Source: Udeniomyces pyricola (lineage: Eukaryota; Basidiomycota; Tremellomycetes; Cystofilobasidiales; Mrakiaceae). From it: a DNA stretch of 64,000 nucleotides. The DNA lies in contig BCIK01000011.1 in NCBI GenBank assembly GCA_039545295.1, positions 582,254 through 646,253 of the forward strand, in the 5' to 3' direction. Shown here piece after piece: positions 47,938 through 60,438 of the stretch. Position 1 is the first letter of the stretch. Each line of letters starts with the position of its first letter. A program made the translations under genes and the position numbers. The notes under the pieces are model-generated. The model saw only the letters and a program-made list of their open reading frames with translations. It was not told the DNA's origin and ran no database searches.

Positions 47938-48971
47938 GGCGATTTGATGGATGGTGTGGAAATGAGGGGTGACGGGTGGGGTGTCTGTATATATGCGGTT
48001 CGATGGATGTGGCTGGCGCGGTGATGTGTGTGCAGAGCGTGTTGGGTGTGGATTGTGTGTGCAGGGTGGGTGTGGGTTGTGGTTGTCCGTCCTCCTTGAA
48101 GCTTGACGTGTCTTAATCGGAATCGGCCGTTGCTTTCGTATCATCAATCATCTATTATACCACATAGTCCCTCCACCCACCTGTTCTCTGTCTTTCGTCT
48201 GCCCATACTCTATCCTACCAATCCCCTCGTCTTCTTTCTCCCGCTCTCCACCAAAAGACAACCAGAGCGATTGAGCGATCACCTTCGTTTCGTTCCCAAT
48301 TCGGCTGGCCCTCACGTAAGTCCCCAGTCTCGTCGCCCTTCGCGTCGCCCTTTTCGACATCTTCCGACCCTGCCTCCGTTCGACCAAGCCTTTTTGTCTA
48401 CACCTGCTACGCAGTTTAGAACATCTTTCAGCCTATGAACCCATCTTGGATCCTTATCTTCCAACGTGTTCGGCGTCGAGGCAGGATCCGTGCACGTCCC
48501 ATCTCCAGCCGCTCGAGCACGCGCCTGGCTTTCGCGTGCCGTTCACCTGCAGTCCCTCCCGCAATCACCTCGCGTCAGGGTCAAACGCTTCGTTTCTAGA
48601 TCAACCCAGGATTTGTTTTTAAGACTGACGTATGAGAACTTCTTGGGAAAACCTATTTTTGTCTCGCCCATTGAATTTTACCAGCCGTTTTACTTTGACG
48701 ACCCGCCTTGGTCGCTCCCGTTGGCAGCTCGTCTCGATCCGGCGTCCCTCAGTTGCGTCTCTGTTCTTCGAGTTTTGCCCAAAGCACCGCCAGTATGAAT
48801 TCCCAGGGTAGGTTCATCCTCTCAAGGGATATGTAAAGTACTCGGTAGTTCATAGGTGATAGAATTTTGGTCTGACTCAATATATCTCACCTTCATGACG
48901 CGTACATTTCCCCCTTCCTATCCGGCTTCTCGTGCTGCGTCCCCTCTCGGCTTGTATTAGCCCCCATCATC
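47938..48971. promoter_or_regulatory. Divergent region, U1A-like gene / large disordered-protein gene
   Basis: 1034 bp between divergent starts. Near 47990-48090 it has GTGTGG/TGGGTG-like low-complexity sequence. A 110-codon ORF at 48466-48798 has no family resemblance and is probably leader sequence. A GTAAGT-type donor near 48316 suggests a 5' UTR intron. ATGAATTCCCAGG ending at 48807 could be a 13-nt first exon for the downstream gene (see findings). Confidence 0.45.
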
Positions 48972-51900
48972 ATGTCCGCCGAACTGGCCTGGCCAGCAAA
49001 GCCGCCTTCCAATCGACCAGCGTTCATTCAGTCCAGCTCAGCGACGTCATCTCCAGCTGTTGCATCCTCGCCAACCTTTGCCTCGTCTACGGAAGTCCGG
49101 GTCCGCTCTCCTGCACTCGAGGCCGGAGATCACACTGCCAGCCCTGGGGTCAGAGTTGGAAGCACAAGGGACCTTTCTGATACTCCTCAGAAAAGAGAAA
49201 GCCGAAAGGACTCATCAGAAGCAATCGAGCAAGGTGTTGACGCTCCCCCGATCAAGTATCAATACGACGGAAAGCGGCTGGACCCGCATAGAGTCGCCAG
49301 AATCGCCCAAGCGTTTGGCGTTAACATTAATATTGAACCCTCATCCTCGACAACCGTTGGTCAGCAGCATCAGCAACACCATGCAGCGTCTTCTCCATCC
49401 AGTCCGCGTCAGCTGTCGCCTGGGCCATCTACCCTTGCCTTCACGAACCAGTCCGCTTCCTCTTCTTCACGCACACATTCATCATCGCAGCTTCTCGTCT
49501 CTGTCCTTCCTCCAGCTTCGCTACGACCCAACTCGATTCCCGCCGTCTCTGCATCTTCGCGACAATTTGCTCGCGGTGCTCTTATTCCCCTGCAATCGAC
49601 CCTTAAAGCGCAAACGACCGCTATCGCCAAAGAGTGGGGTTTGCCTAGTACAATCGGGCTCGTCGTCTTTCTCGTCTACAGCATTCCTGAAAACTCTGAG
49701 GAGGGTAGCGGGGAGGTTGCGTGGGAAATTGGGCCCAAGATTGGCACCGAGAGCTGGAGTGTTATGTGGGGGGAGGTCTTCTCGACCCGAGGGGGAGCCG
49801 GACCATCATCGTCCTCGCATGATCGTCAAGCCTTTGATCAATCCATCGATTCACACGTCTCTCACTTCGCGAAATCCTCGGCCTCGTCAACCTCGACTCC
49901 TTCCTCACTCTTCCATCCCGACTCACGATCTCCTACGCCGGCTCTCTCGGCTCGATCGACGACTCCAACGACTGCCCCACTTGTCAATCGCTACGGTTCC
50001 CTTCTTGACCGAGACCCATCAACTCTCTCCACAGAGTTCTACCGGCAGCGACAACGCTCAATTAGATTGGGCAGCCCCAACACGTTCACCTTCCCTTCCA
50101 GTTCGCATATCTTGCCCCAACCTGCGTCTGAACCCCGATCGACTCAACATAACCGTACTCTGACAGATTGGTCCGAGCCATCAATCACCACCGCAAGCAA
50201 CCATTCTCAACAAATCCCCGACCCTCACTCCGAAAGAACAACGAGCACTACCTCTCACGCACCAGCGCCATCGCCTCTTTCTGCTCATTTCCTCGATCCG
50301 ACCCTTCAAGCGGCCTCTCCGATGTCTCCTCAGCGACCTAGCTTTGCTCCACCTCCACTTCGCATCGTGGGAACCATTGCCTTTGATCTTGATCCGATCA
50401 AAAGTGCCGCCTGGTGGCCTAGTTGGTTGAATCGGACAGGTAGGATTGGCATGGAGGTTGCAGAAGAGGAACGGCAAGACGAGGTTCGCCGCAGGAAACA
50501 GGAGAGGGAACAGATGCGGATCGCTGCGGAGAAGAGGGCAGTGGAGATACAGCGGACATGTAGGGATATTGAGACGCAGGTTGTCGAGGTCGAGAGTGCT
50601 CCGGAATCAAAGAACTTGGCAGCCATCGATGTGGATGCTTCCTCTCCCTCGCCAGCCGGCCGCATGATCCCGTTGCCTTTGCGACTGCACGTCGACGGTG
50701 TTCCATCACCATCATCATCATTGCCACCAGGAGCTGAACGACTTGCTCCGCCTGAAGCCCTCACACACTCTCGCTCCTTCGACAGCGTCATCTCAGCTTC
50801 ATCCTACGGCGACGAGCCTCTCGATTCGGATGATCAACATCCTCGAGGATCTGTGATGTCGGGATCATCTGCCTTTGAGTTTGGGAGCCGGCTCGGTCGA
50901 GATGGTAGGGGCAGGGGCGATGACGACGACTCGAGCAGTAATGGCAGTGGTTATGTTCCGTTGTCGCCGGACGCAGAAGAGGGAGGCAAGGAGGAGCTAG
51001 TCGACGAAGAGTACGCCGAGCTGACAGACGATGGTCACGAGGACGGAAACGCGAGAAACAGCTCGTACGCCCAGCTGGAGGAGTCGGACGATGGGAGCAA
51101 CTACGACACTGGAGACCGGTCGAGTTCCGGGTCAGAGAGGGCGTTTGAGGACGACGAGGATGTGGGAGACGTTTCTTTGAAACACGGTCGAGACCCCCTC
51201 GACGATGTTTTCCCTTCTGACGAACAGGAATGGCGGAACTTGCGATCTGCGAGGCAGGAAGAAGAGAGCCCCGAAATTGGGACAGGAATGGCTCTGACAG
51301 GAAGGGAGCTCGCTGACAGCTGGCAGGCGGACAGAGCAAACGACGATGAAATTCAAGAAGACGAAGGAGTCATCAGCACCCGCGAAGTGCTCGACCTGCT
51401 CGCCACACACCGGGCTTCTTTGACTCGAATTCCCTCCGATGCTGGACTTCCTTCTTCCTCGTCCTCTTCCACCTCTCTATCTGGCAGCTCCGAAGTGGAT
51501 GTCGATTTTCGTCAGCGTGGCCGGGATGCTTCTTTGGCCTCTGTCGACTCCTCCCCTACGTCTCCTGCCGAGCTCAACGAGCGACTGTCGACATTCCCTC
51601 TTCCCCCTCAATCTATTCCCTCACCATCCTCTCGAGGCACATCCGAGCCAGAGTCGCCACAAAGCAACGCTGAAGCACCTCCCCGACCTGCCGCACCGAC
51701 CCCTCATGCAGCTGCGCGGCTTCCCGACTTGGTCCCTCCCTCCCCTTCNCCTCCTCTACCTGCCGTGCCTGCCCTTGACGATGCGGATGGGTCGTTTGAA
51801 ACCCCCCGACAGGCTGACATTGCCGTATTCTCCGATGCCAACTCTACCTCCACTCCCGTCAACTCGACCCTGCCTGAGCCCATTGCCGCCCCTGGGACCA

Positions 51901-54628
51901 CCCCTTTCGCCCGCGGCCGTCGAGGAACTCTGTCAAACCCCAACGGACTCTCGCTCGCTTCGCCCATCACTCTCTCGGCCGTGCCAGTGCCCGCTTTACC
52001 GGCCGTCGGTCCATCCGCCGCCCTGCCAAGCAGGCCGGTACCTCTTGCCCTCAAGTCGCCTTCTTCTGACAAGGAAACCGTGCTCTCTCCGGGTCTTTCC
52101 GAGTTCTCGGGTGGCCTGGCCTACCTCAAGGAGGGTGATGTCGACGACCCCGAAGCGGAGAGTGACACGGATAGTGTCAGTACGGGTGGAATGAGTGACG
52201 CGTTCAACGGAGCGTTTGGCTCGGAACTCATCGATGACGACCGCCGAGGGAGTGCTTTCCTGATGCAGGATAGCTTGAACGAGTTGGAAGATGGTACGTT
52301 GAAAATCCATTCCTCGGTGTTTGGCTGTTATTTTTCTTTTTCAACGGCTCTCACTCTTGTTCGCCAGATGATGCTCGTGGGTTGCGACTGACTTTGTTGG
52401 TGTTGTACGATCGTAGTGCTTCGCTCTCTCTCCCCTCGTGATCTTCGTATCCCTGGGCGGGATCTCACCGGCTCGCTTCCGACAAGTGCCAATTCGGACG
52501 TCTCGTTCTCTCATGTTTCCTTTCTCCCTCCTTCCCAGCTTGGGACATCCGCCTCGCTCATCCCTACCCGACCCCTGACCCCGACTCGATCAATTAAGGG
52601 AGTATCTGAATCGCGACGGCCATCCGGCTTGGCCCTTGGTGCAAACGATCCAAGTGGACCCGACATCGAAGGTCTACCCGAGATCGCTCCCACCATACTT
52701 GCACCGCATCTACGAGGACGGCTGACGAGGGACATCCGAGATTCAGCCGTGCTGAGCATCGCAAGCTCCTTTATGGAGGCCGAGTAAGTGCAATCTTGGC
52801 TGCTCTTTCCTATACCAGACATCGAAACTCGTCCGCTCGCTCGCTCGATCTAACCCCATGGGTCGACATCACTGTTTTCTTGATCATGTAACATAGGTTG
52901 GAAAGTCCCCGACCACGAGCGGACGTTCCGACGACACCTTTCTCCGCAACATCCTTCAACACTACCTTTTCGGAGCCTTCCCCTCCTCCTCCGCTTCCCA
53001 CTCCGCAATGGCCCGCAGTCCAAGCAGCCAACTCGCCCTTGCTCGACGCCGTTCCTCTCCCTCTACGCAACCCAAACTCTCCCCTGAACTCCCCTCAACT
53101 GTCGGCCTTCCCAGTCAGCTCCTTCCCAGTCAGCACTCCCAAGGCACCGTCCATCGCAGACCATCATGAGCAGATCGACAGTCCGACACCTGTGCGGGTC
53201 TCGATGGAGGATATGGAGCGGATGCAGTACCCCTCGAGCTTCTCCGTCAGGAGCGCCGGACCTCGGTCCAGCGCTGGAAGCTCTTTCAGCGGATTTGGTG
53301 CCAGTGGCGCCAGGGGCAGCGGTAGCGGTCCCGCTGGCTCAGGCGCTATCTCGTTCCAGCAGCATGTAGACGGGCTAGATCTCACGAGGCCAAGCAGCGG
53401 CGCGGTCGACCTTGATGCGGAGGAAGTTCTCGGCGAGCCTGAGCACCGTCATGGTATGACCCCACTCGCGCGGACAGATACGGCCTCAACGTCACGTTCT
53501 CGATCGGGCTCCTTCAAGACGGCCTTTAAGGACTCATGGGGCAAAGTTACTGGCCTCGTATCGTCCACCCCTTCTCCCTCGCGATCGAGCTACTCTTCTA
53601 CTCATCAACCTAGCTCGGGCCATCCGAGTCCGCCTCTTCCAGCCCTGCCGCCGACTTCGCCGACACGACGGGTGAACCGATTCGATTCGACGCCTTCGTT
53701 TCCCTCGCCTCCCGGAACGACTGGCCTGTTCCCCACCTCGCCCGTTCAAGCTAAGACGCTATTGCCATCTCCCAAAGTTGCCCGCTCTGTCTCTGACACC
53801 TCCGCCTTCACACCGACGCGTCCTTCGCCGACGGCCAACGAATTTGGTCGACTCGGCAGCGTCTCTTCGACTCCTATCCCGACGTCTGAGACTGAACGTC
53901 CGTTGAGCTCGCCGAAGGGCTTTTCTGGCTCGACTGGCCGAAAGAGGTTCAAAGCGCCTTTCTCTCCCGGCTCTCTCTTTGGAACCTCTCGTTCCGCTTC
54001 TAATCCTTCTACACATACCAACTCGACTTCGACCATGAAGATCTCCTCGCCCGATCCTGCCTCCTTCCAATGCTCTTCGGGTGGCTCCCTTCATTCGCCA
54101 TTTCACAACCGACGTCGTTCGGAGACTTCTTCCGTTCACTCCTCATATCCAACATCACCCCCACCTCCTTCCTCTGCCTCCTTTTCCTCTCATCAACCTA
54201 TCCCTTCCTTCCCGACTCGAAGCTCCTTGTCCTCCATCTCGAACGGGAAAGGTTATTCTGCTTCACCCCCGACCTCGCCCAATCCTAACGGGACCGGCGC
54301 CAGCACGTCGGCATCGACGGTGGCGAGTCCGCGGCAACTTCGACGAAAACCAGTGCCGTCCGTGGACTCTCAAACGAGCTTCCTCTCGATGGATCTCTCC
54401 GCTGCCACCGGCAGTTTTGGAGGAGGAGGAGGAGGAGGAGATGGAAGTTTTTCTCCACCTCCGTTACCGGCCGTACCGTCGTCAGTGATGATGATGCAGC
54501 AGCAGATGTCTAGATCCGCAAGCGAGCGCAGCTTTGGGTTCGTTGGCGCTGTTGGAGAAGATGGGAGAGCGCCTCCACCGGTACTGATGAGGAAGAAGAC
54601 TGAACAGGAAGAAGATGCGTTGGCTTGA
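48972..54628 (+). CDS. Very large Ser/Pro-rich protein of unknown function
   Basis: Three exons: 48972-52293, 52417-52783, 52897-54628, about 1806 residues; phases agree. I do not recognise the family. Three short stretches look conserved and structured amid disorder: DAPPIKYQYDGKRLDPHRVA with RIAQAFGV (about 93-118); LIPLQSTLKAQTTAIAKEWG and LPSTIGLVVFLVYSIPE (about 207-246); and LRIVGTIAFDLDP...AWWPSWLNRTGR followed by a charged helix (EEERQDEVRRRKQEREQMRI, about 468-545) that may be a coiled coil. The LPSTIGLVVFLVYS segment is hydrophobic but flanked by polar sequence and could be a buried strand-helix or a membrane helix. The remaining 1200 residues are Ser/Pro/Asp-rich with acidic clusters, resembling polarity or signalling scaffolds. 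Base 51749 is ambiguous inside the coding sequence. Confidence 0.75.
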
Positions 54629-56162
54629 TGACTTTGGATCAGCTGAGATAGGACAAGGAGAGGGAGGATGAAATGACGGTCAAAGGTCAAGAAGGAGAGA
54701 ACATGGTCGAGCGATATCACTCCATATCCATGAATCACCACTGTGTTATCCCTCGTGCTTCCTTGTCTTTCTTTCTTCCCTGTTCTTTTTTTTTTTTCTT
54801 TTTTTTTCTTCTTCTTCTTCATTTCCGACTATGGACTTCACGGCACCGTCCTTGTGCTTCAAGCTGCTCTAAGCCCTGATCACGTTTGATTTGTTTTTCC
54901 TGTCTGTTCATTTTTTCTCTCCTCAAAGATTGCTTTGTTACTCCATCGTCGTCGTCGTCTTCATCTGCTAGCTCATACTTCATGTGAAGTCCTCCCTCCC
55001 CCCCACCTTCTAGCTGATCTTGCATTTTCTGCTTCTCTTCTCTTCTTTTTCTTGTCTGTCCTCTATTATTTCGTCTATCTAGCTTTCTTCCGCCTTTTCG
55101 TTTTCTTTTTCTTCTTCTTGTGTTTTTCTTTTTTCTTTCTCGAGCCGCGTTGATATTATGATGGTCGAAATCCCAAAGCTCTGACGATGATTTAAACCTT
55201 CCATGATACCTTCTCTTGATCTTGTCTGGGTTCCCATTCTAATCCGACTCGATTTTTCGTCGCTTCGTCTTGTTCTCTTTCATCTGTGAACGCAAATTCT
55301 TCCATTTTTGTCCTCGTCGCCCATCATCTGAAGTCTATCCCTCATCAACCCCCCCCCCCTTCCCCCGCTTTTCCCGTTTCTTCACCTTAGTCTGCTCCAT
55401 CTTTCTCTCTCTCTCTCTTTCCTCCTCCTCCTCTCCCCTCGTGCCTCCTCCCAAACACAGCAAAGGCGCAATAAATCACATATACATCATACCGGTCGCA
55501 TAGAAGAAGAAGCTGAGTTGAACTCGGACTCGGTTTCGCTGTGAGAGGGGAAGGAACTCAGGCTTTCTTCCTTCCCATCGTCGTCACTCGGACGTCGGAC
55601 GTCATCCTTGAGGGTTGGTTGAAGGGTGCACGGGATGGAAGGAGGAAGAAGAAGAGGAAGAGCAAACGGGAGAAGAAAGGGCGGGAATGGGAAATAGTAG
55701 ATGACAAAAGGAATGGAGGAGGTTTTTTTTTCTTTTCAAAAAAAAGAAAAAGAAAAAGAGGCAGAAATGGGGGAAAGATTTTCTTCAAAAATGATAAAAA
55801 GATGATATTAAAAAAAAATCGTTAATTGAGGAGCGCCTGAGGATGATGGATTGGGTTGAAGGGGGGTTGTCGCCCGTTCGAAAAGTAGTTGGTAGTGACC
55901 ACAGACATGGGCGAGGAGAAGACAACAACGATAACAACAACAAAAAGATTGCAGGGAGAGGGGAGAAAGGGGAGAGGGGTTGGGTTGTTAGCTCAACGCG
56001 ATCGATCGGAAGCTCCATCGCGAATGCCAAGAGAAGTAAGGTTGGGCGGCGAAAGGAACGCTCTCGTGTGTGTGTGTTGGGGGGGGGGTCGACACTCAAA
56101 GGGCAACTTCTCCGCTCCCAGAGAATGATTGAATCAAAAACGACTCGAGGAAATCGGGGGTT
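54629..56162. other. Convergent intergenic region with a pyrimidine-to-purine strand switch
   Basis: 1534 bp between convergent 3' ends. From about 54750 to 55470 the + strand is dominated by C/T (T runs at 54788-54810, many CTTCTT blocks, poly-C 55349-55359). From about 55620 to 55830 it is dominated by A/G. Each half is therefore pyrimidine-rich on the sense strand of the gene it follows. A poly-G run lies at 56079-56088. No gene is visible. Confidence 0.55.
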
Positions 56163-59100
56163 TTATGTTTTCTTTTTTTTTCTACGCACAGAGAGGGAAG
56201 GACGTGAGCTCGGACTGGTTCTGAGCAAAGGATGCGATTGGTCCGATAGAAGTGGTGGAGAGAGCTGATGAGGTCCACTCTGGATGGTCTTTGTCGTGGA
56301 TGTTGAGGTTGATGGAGAAGGAGACGATCGACGTCGTTTCTTCGACACGGGAACGGCGGCGACGGCGGTAGTGGTGGCTGGCTGAGAAGGAATCTCTTGA
56401 GGAAGAGCCAAAGTAGAAGAAGATGCAGATCTAGGACTAGTTTGGTCGTTGCGACTATCGTTGTTGAGGGAAAGTTTGAGCGCATTGGGTGAGGCCATCG
56501 TCGCTTGGAGGTCTCGAAGAGCTCGGAGCTTGAGAGCTGATCGGAGTTGGGCACATACACGTACGCGTGTACACACATCATTCAATGTACAGGAACACAT
56601 CAAGGTGAACAAGAAGATAAGATGAAGGGTTCAATATCAGATGCCGAACGTTAGTATATGGGAATCTCGTTGTCAGGGATGGGACCCATCCCCCCCTCCC
56701 CCAACTAAAACAGAATAAAGGAGACGCACTCAATCGAGCGGCGACGGCAAACTCTTCGTCCTCATCCACTTCGTATTCCTCATGATGCTCCTCCTCTTCT
56801 GAGTCGTATATCGGGTCGTCTTGCGTCGCTTGTACTTTTAGCCAGGCGACTGAACGACCAGACAAGCAAGACACACAAAAAAAAAAACCAAAAAAAAAAC
56901 CATAAACGAAGAGCCTCACGGAATCAGGTTAGAGCTTATTTGATCTTGCAACAAAGACAAGGAAGAGTGGAACGAGGAAAGCAAACTGACGTTGAAGAAA
57001 TCTGGCCTCTCGCACGACGCGAGTCTTAACGCGTTTGCCGGTACTAGCCGCTTTGACGGCGGTCGATGAGCTGGCACCGTTCTTCTTCGAAGTGCCTACG
57101 AAGAAAAAAAATATAACATAGAAAAGAATGACACGATGCACGATCAGCGTTCAAACATACATGAACGAAAGCAAACAACATGCAAGTTTCATATTTCAAG
57201 ACCGATTGCGCTACCATTAATGGCTTGAGCAAGGGATAAACCAGAGCAGGATGATTAATTATTGTGAAACTTACCTTCTGCATTTTCGTCACTCTCACTA
57301 CCCTCCTCTCCTCCCGACGACCCTTCGTCACAACCCTTCTTTCCAGCCTTAGCTTTCCCTTTCTTAGGTCCACCAATGTTCTTCTTGTGTTTCGATCCGC
57401 CATCCTTAGTGCCACTGGCACCGACTGCCGCTTCTCCGACAGCGCCGACGATCTCTTCGTCCATCCCATCGAGCTCGTCGAGCTCATCGATCTCATCCTC
57501 ACCACCTCCGCCAGGAGCGGTCGAGTTTGTCCTCGAAACGAGACCGATGAGGCTTCCTGAGGAGCCATTCGGACCGAGACCCAAGTCCAGGGGAGAAAAA
57601 GCCGTTTTGGATCGACTCGGTCCTCCTCCGCCGCCGCCGATTCGACCGCTGGTCCCTGGCGGGAGTGTTGAAGCAACTGAAGATGCACCAGAGGGCATAC
57701 GATCATGGATCTTGATCCCATCCATCCCATCAAACACGGCCGTATTGGATTCGCCCGGGCCAGGAACATCGGCGAGTTCGTCTAGTTCATCAAGTTCTTC
57801 TCCGGCCTGACTCTTGGGCGGTTGACTGAACGTGATGTCCAGAGCATTCCGACTCCCACCTCGGCCATCGTTTCGACTACTCGTTCGATCTTCATCGTCG
57901 TCGTCGTCGTCATCGTTGTTGTTGTCGACATCATCGTCGTCATCATCATCGTCGTCGCCAAAGTTCATGACGGCTTCTAGCTTGCTACCCTTCTTGCCTT
58001 TGGATCGACCAGCCTTGACGGGGGAGGCGCCCGAGAGCGCATCGAGTTCCTCGTCAAGTTCGTCTTTGCCCGAATGGGACGATCCCGGCGGTGGAAACCG
58101 TGGGTCAGCGAACGAAGCGAACTGGGGAATATCGAGGTCGGCTTCGAGAGTTGGACTGTAAGTAGTGGAAGGGGTGTAACTTGGAGAGCTACGAGACGGG
58201 TAGTCTGCGAGTCCGACTGGAAGCTTGCGTTTCTTAGAGTTACCACGCTCTGCCAGAAGCCAACCAGGAAGTGGACCGCAGAGAAGGAAAAGAAAAGGTT
58301 GAGAAGCATTGAGCGTGAGTGAGTGAGATGCAATCCTGATAGAAATACGCAAAACTAAGCGGAAAGAAACTCACTGCTAGAATCACCATTCCCGCTTCCT
58401 CCTCCTCCACTTACATTTCCACTACCGCCACCACCTCCACCTCCTCCCTCCTTTCGTTTCTTCTCTTCCTTCACTTCCTTCATATCCTCCAAATGCTTCA
58501 CCCTCCCCAACTTCATCTCCTCCCCATACTCCAACTCCTCCAACGTATCGAGATTCTCTTCCCGATCGATCTGCTCCTTCATGCCGAGCGTGAGCAAAGG
58601 GACTTGACCCGGATGAGCGCGTGAGTGATCGTCATCGAACGGATTCGGTCCGGTCGAGTTGAGAGGGGCCTCATAGTAATGATAAATGAGCCACAGGAAC
58701 GCTTGGGCGCGCTGAACGGATGGGATGTAAGCGGGGGCAATCATGAACATGTCGAGAAACGACAAGGGGGCAGGAAAGTGTTGGGCGAGGAACTGGAAGA
58801 AAGAAAGAAAAAATCAAAGCGAAGAGGAAGGGAATTTGTTAGGATTGAGTCACGTTGGGACGGTGAAGGATCGAGTCGGAAGCATCGTGGTGACTTACCA
58901 AGTCGGAGTTGATGCAAGCAAAAATGAGATTGACGATAGACGTGGCCGGTGTACGTCCCTCGTTCTACGAAAGAAAGCCAAAAGAAGCAAGAAGACACCC
59001 TCTGGTGAATACTTTGGTTTCTTTGTCGGACATGCATCAAGTCAAGGCGAACAAGCACATAGCACCCAAAATGAAAGAGAAAAGGCAAAGTGTGGGGGGG

Positions 59101-60438
59101 AGGGGGAGGAGTTGTTTCATCCGTCATTTACGACATACCTTTCTTCTAAGGATTTCTTGAAGTGTATACGGAATGCTAGTCTTTTCGTGTTCTAACAGGA
59201 CGCCTTTGAGACTCTGCTTCATCCTTGGTGCATCTTGGAGAAACTTTCGCGAGTTTGGGTTGTGCTGGAGTGACGGTACGGCGTGGTACGTGCGAAGGAC
59301 CGTTCGCATTTCCTACACAAGCAACGGCAGCAGGAATCGAACGCAAAGAAGAATGGGACGGAGGTCAGTTGTCATCACTCACGGTTGACCGGGTAGTAAA
59401 TAGCGATCATAAAGTTGACTCACAGGATAGAATGCAAACGTCGTGTTCATCTTGCCCACGTTGACGAGGAGACTCAGCTGAGCGAAGATGGTCACGCAAC
59501 GGTTTCAAGGAACAAACCAAGTCAACACGACTTTGCATAATAAATTGTTTCAAGCTATATACTGCTCTCAAGCGGGTTACGCTTCAATTCTGTAAAACAT
59601 AGCTAGTACGATCGCTCACCTTGGCGTAGTCCCTCCCGTAGTCAAGATCACCCATCATCTTCTCCCTCATGCTCTTCGTTCCCCTTGGACTACAAGCTTG
59701 ACTCAGGATGTAGAGCTCTCCGAACGTCAGCTTGCCCTTCTCCGCTTCCGTCTCGCCCGGTCTGTTCTGAAGATAGTCCGGCACGACGAGCTCGGTATTG
59801 GTCGGAGGGGTAAAGACGCGTAGAGGCGAAGCAAAGATGTGGTGAAGAAGGTCGTGTTGGATATGACTTCGCGGCAGAGGGTCTCCATCAGGCAACTTGA
59901 TCACATAGTCGCGTTTGGGCGCGGAAAAGTGGACCGGACTGGAAACGTGAAAGATGAAAGGAAGGAAAGTGAAGCAAACGTCAAGATGAGTAAGTTAGTT
60001 AGTTTCGTTGATTGTCAGCTATGACGTCCCCCCCCCCCCTGTACAGGTATCCTTCTTGCTTCTTCTCTCAAGTCAGCGAGCAGATCTGTGTCCACTCGAG
60101 CAGCGGTCGCGTTCAATTCGTTCCTGCATGGGGCCAGGAGGGTGTGCGACAGGAAAGGCGACTCACTCTCTATCCCCGCGAAGGGCCGTCTCGGGGTGAT
60201 ACGAGTCAATGGTCGGTACCGACGAGACGATGGTGGAAGGTCCAGGCTGAGCTCCTGGTAGAGGAAACGAAGGCGTCGGTAGTGGTGGAGGCGGTTGCTC
60301 TGTACCGCTAGCATTGTCGCTGGGAGCTGGCAGAGGTACCGGTGGGGGAGGGGCCGACCATACGGCCGGGTTCTCTCCGAGCGACGATGGATGAGAAGCA
60401 GCAAAGATAGTCGCTGCGGGGTGAAGTGGAAGCGCCAT
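56163..60438 (-). CDS. IES1: INO80 complex subunit IES1
   Basis: Ten exons (high to low): 60167-60438, 59620-59938, 59424-59477, 59139-59312, 58899-58964, 58375-58792, 57275-58249, 56991-57095, 56730-56834, 56163-56536; all phases agree, 953 residues. The conserved part, about residues 95-360, reads KLPDGDPLPRSHIQHDLLHH, KLTFGELYILSQACSPRG, LSLLVNVGKMNTTFAFYPEM, RTVLRTYHAVPSLQHNPNSR, FLQDAPRMKQSLKG, TPATSIVNLIFACINSD and SVQRAQAFLWLIYHYYE. This is the order and wording of yeast Ies1-type proteins, a fungal-specific INO80 subunit. The remaining 550 residues are low complexity: a poly-Gly run, long Asp/Asn runs (57895-57960), Lys-rich and Ser-rich parts, and an RRKKKKT end. An in-frame Met at 60570 would add 44 residues. 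IES1 is shorter in yeast (about 690 residues). Confidence 0.88.
57893..57960 (-). repeat. Trinucleotide repeat encoding Asp/Asn runs in IES1
   Basis: GAT/GAC and AAC codons repeat to give roughly nine Asp, then V-D-N-N-N, then seven Asp. Mixed codons suggest selection on the acidic protein sequence as well as slippage. Confidence 0.85.

Noticed and set aside
48466..48798. 110-codon open frame upstream of the large disordered-protein gene
   Set aside because: No family resemblance, no conserved start context, and it sits in probable leader sequence with a nearby GTAAGT donor. It could be an uORF but cannot be supported as a gene.
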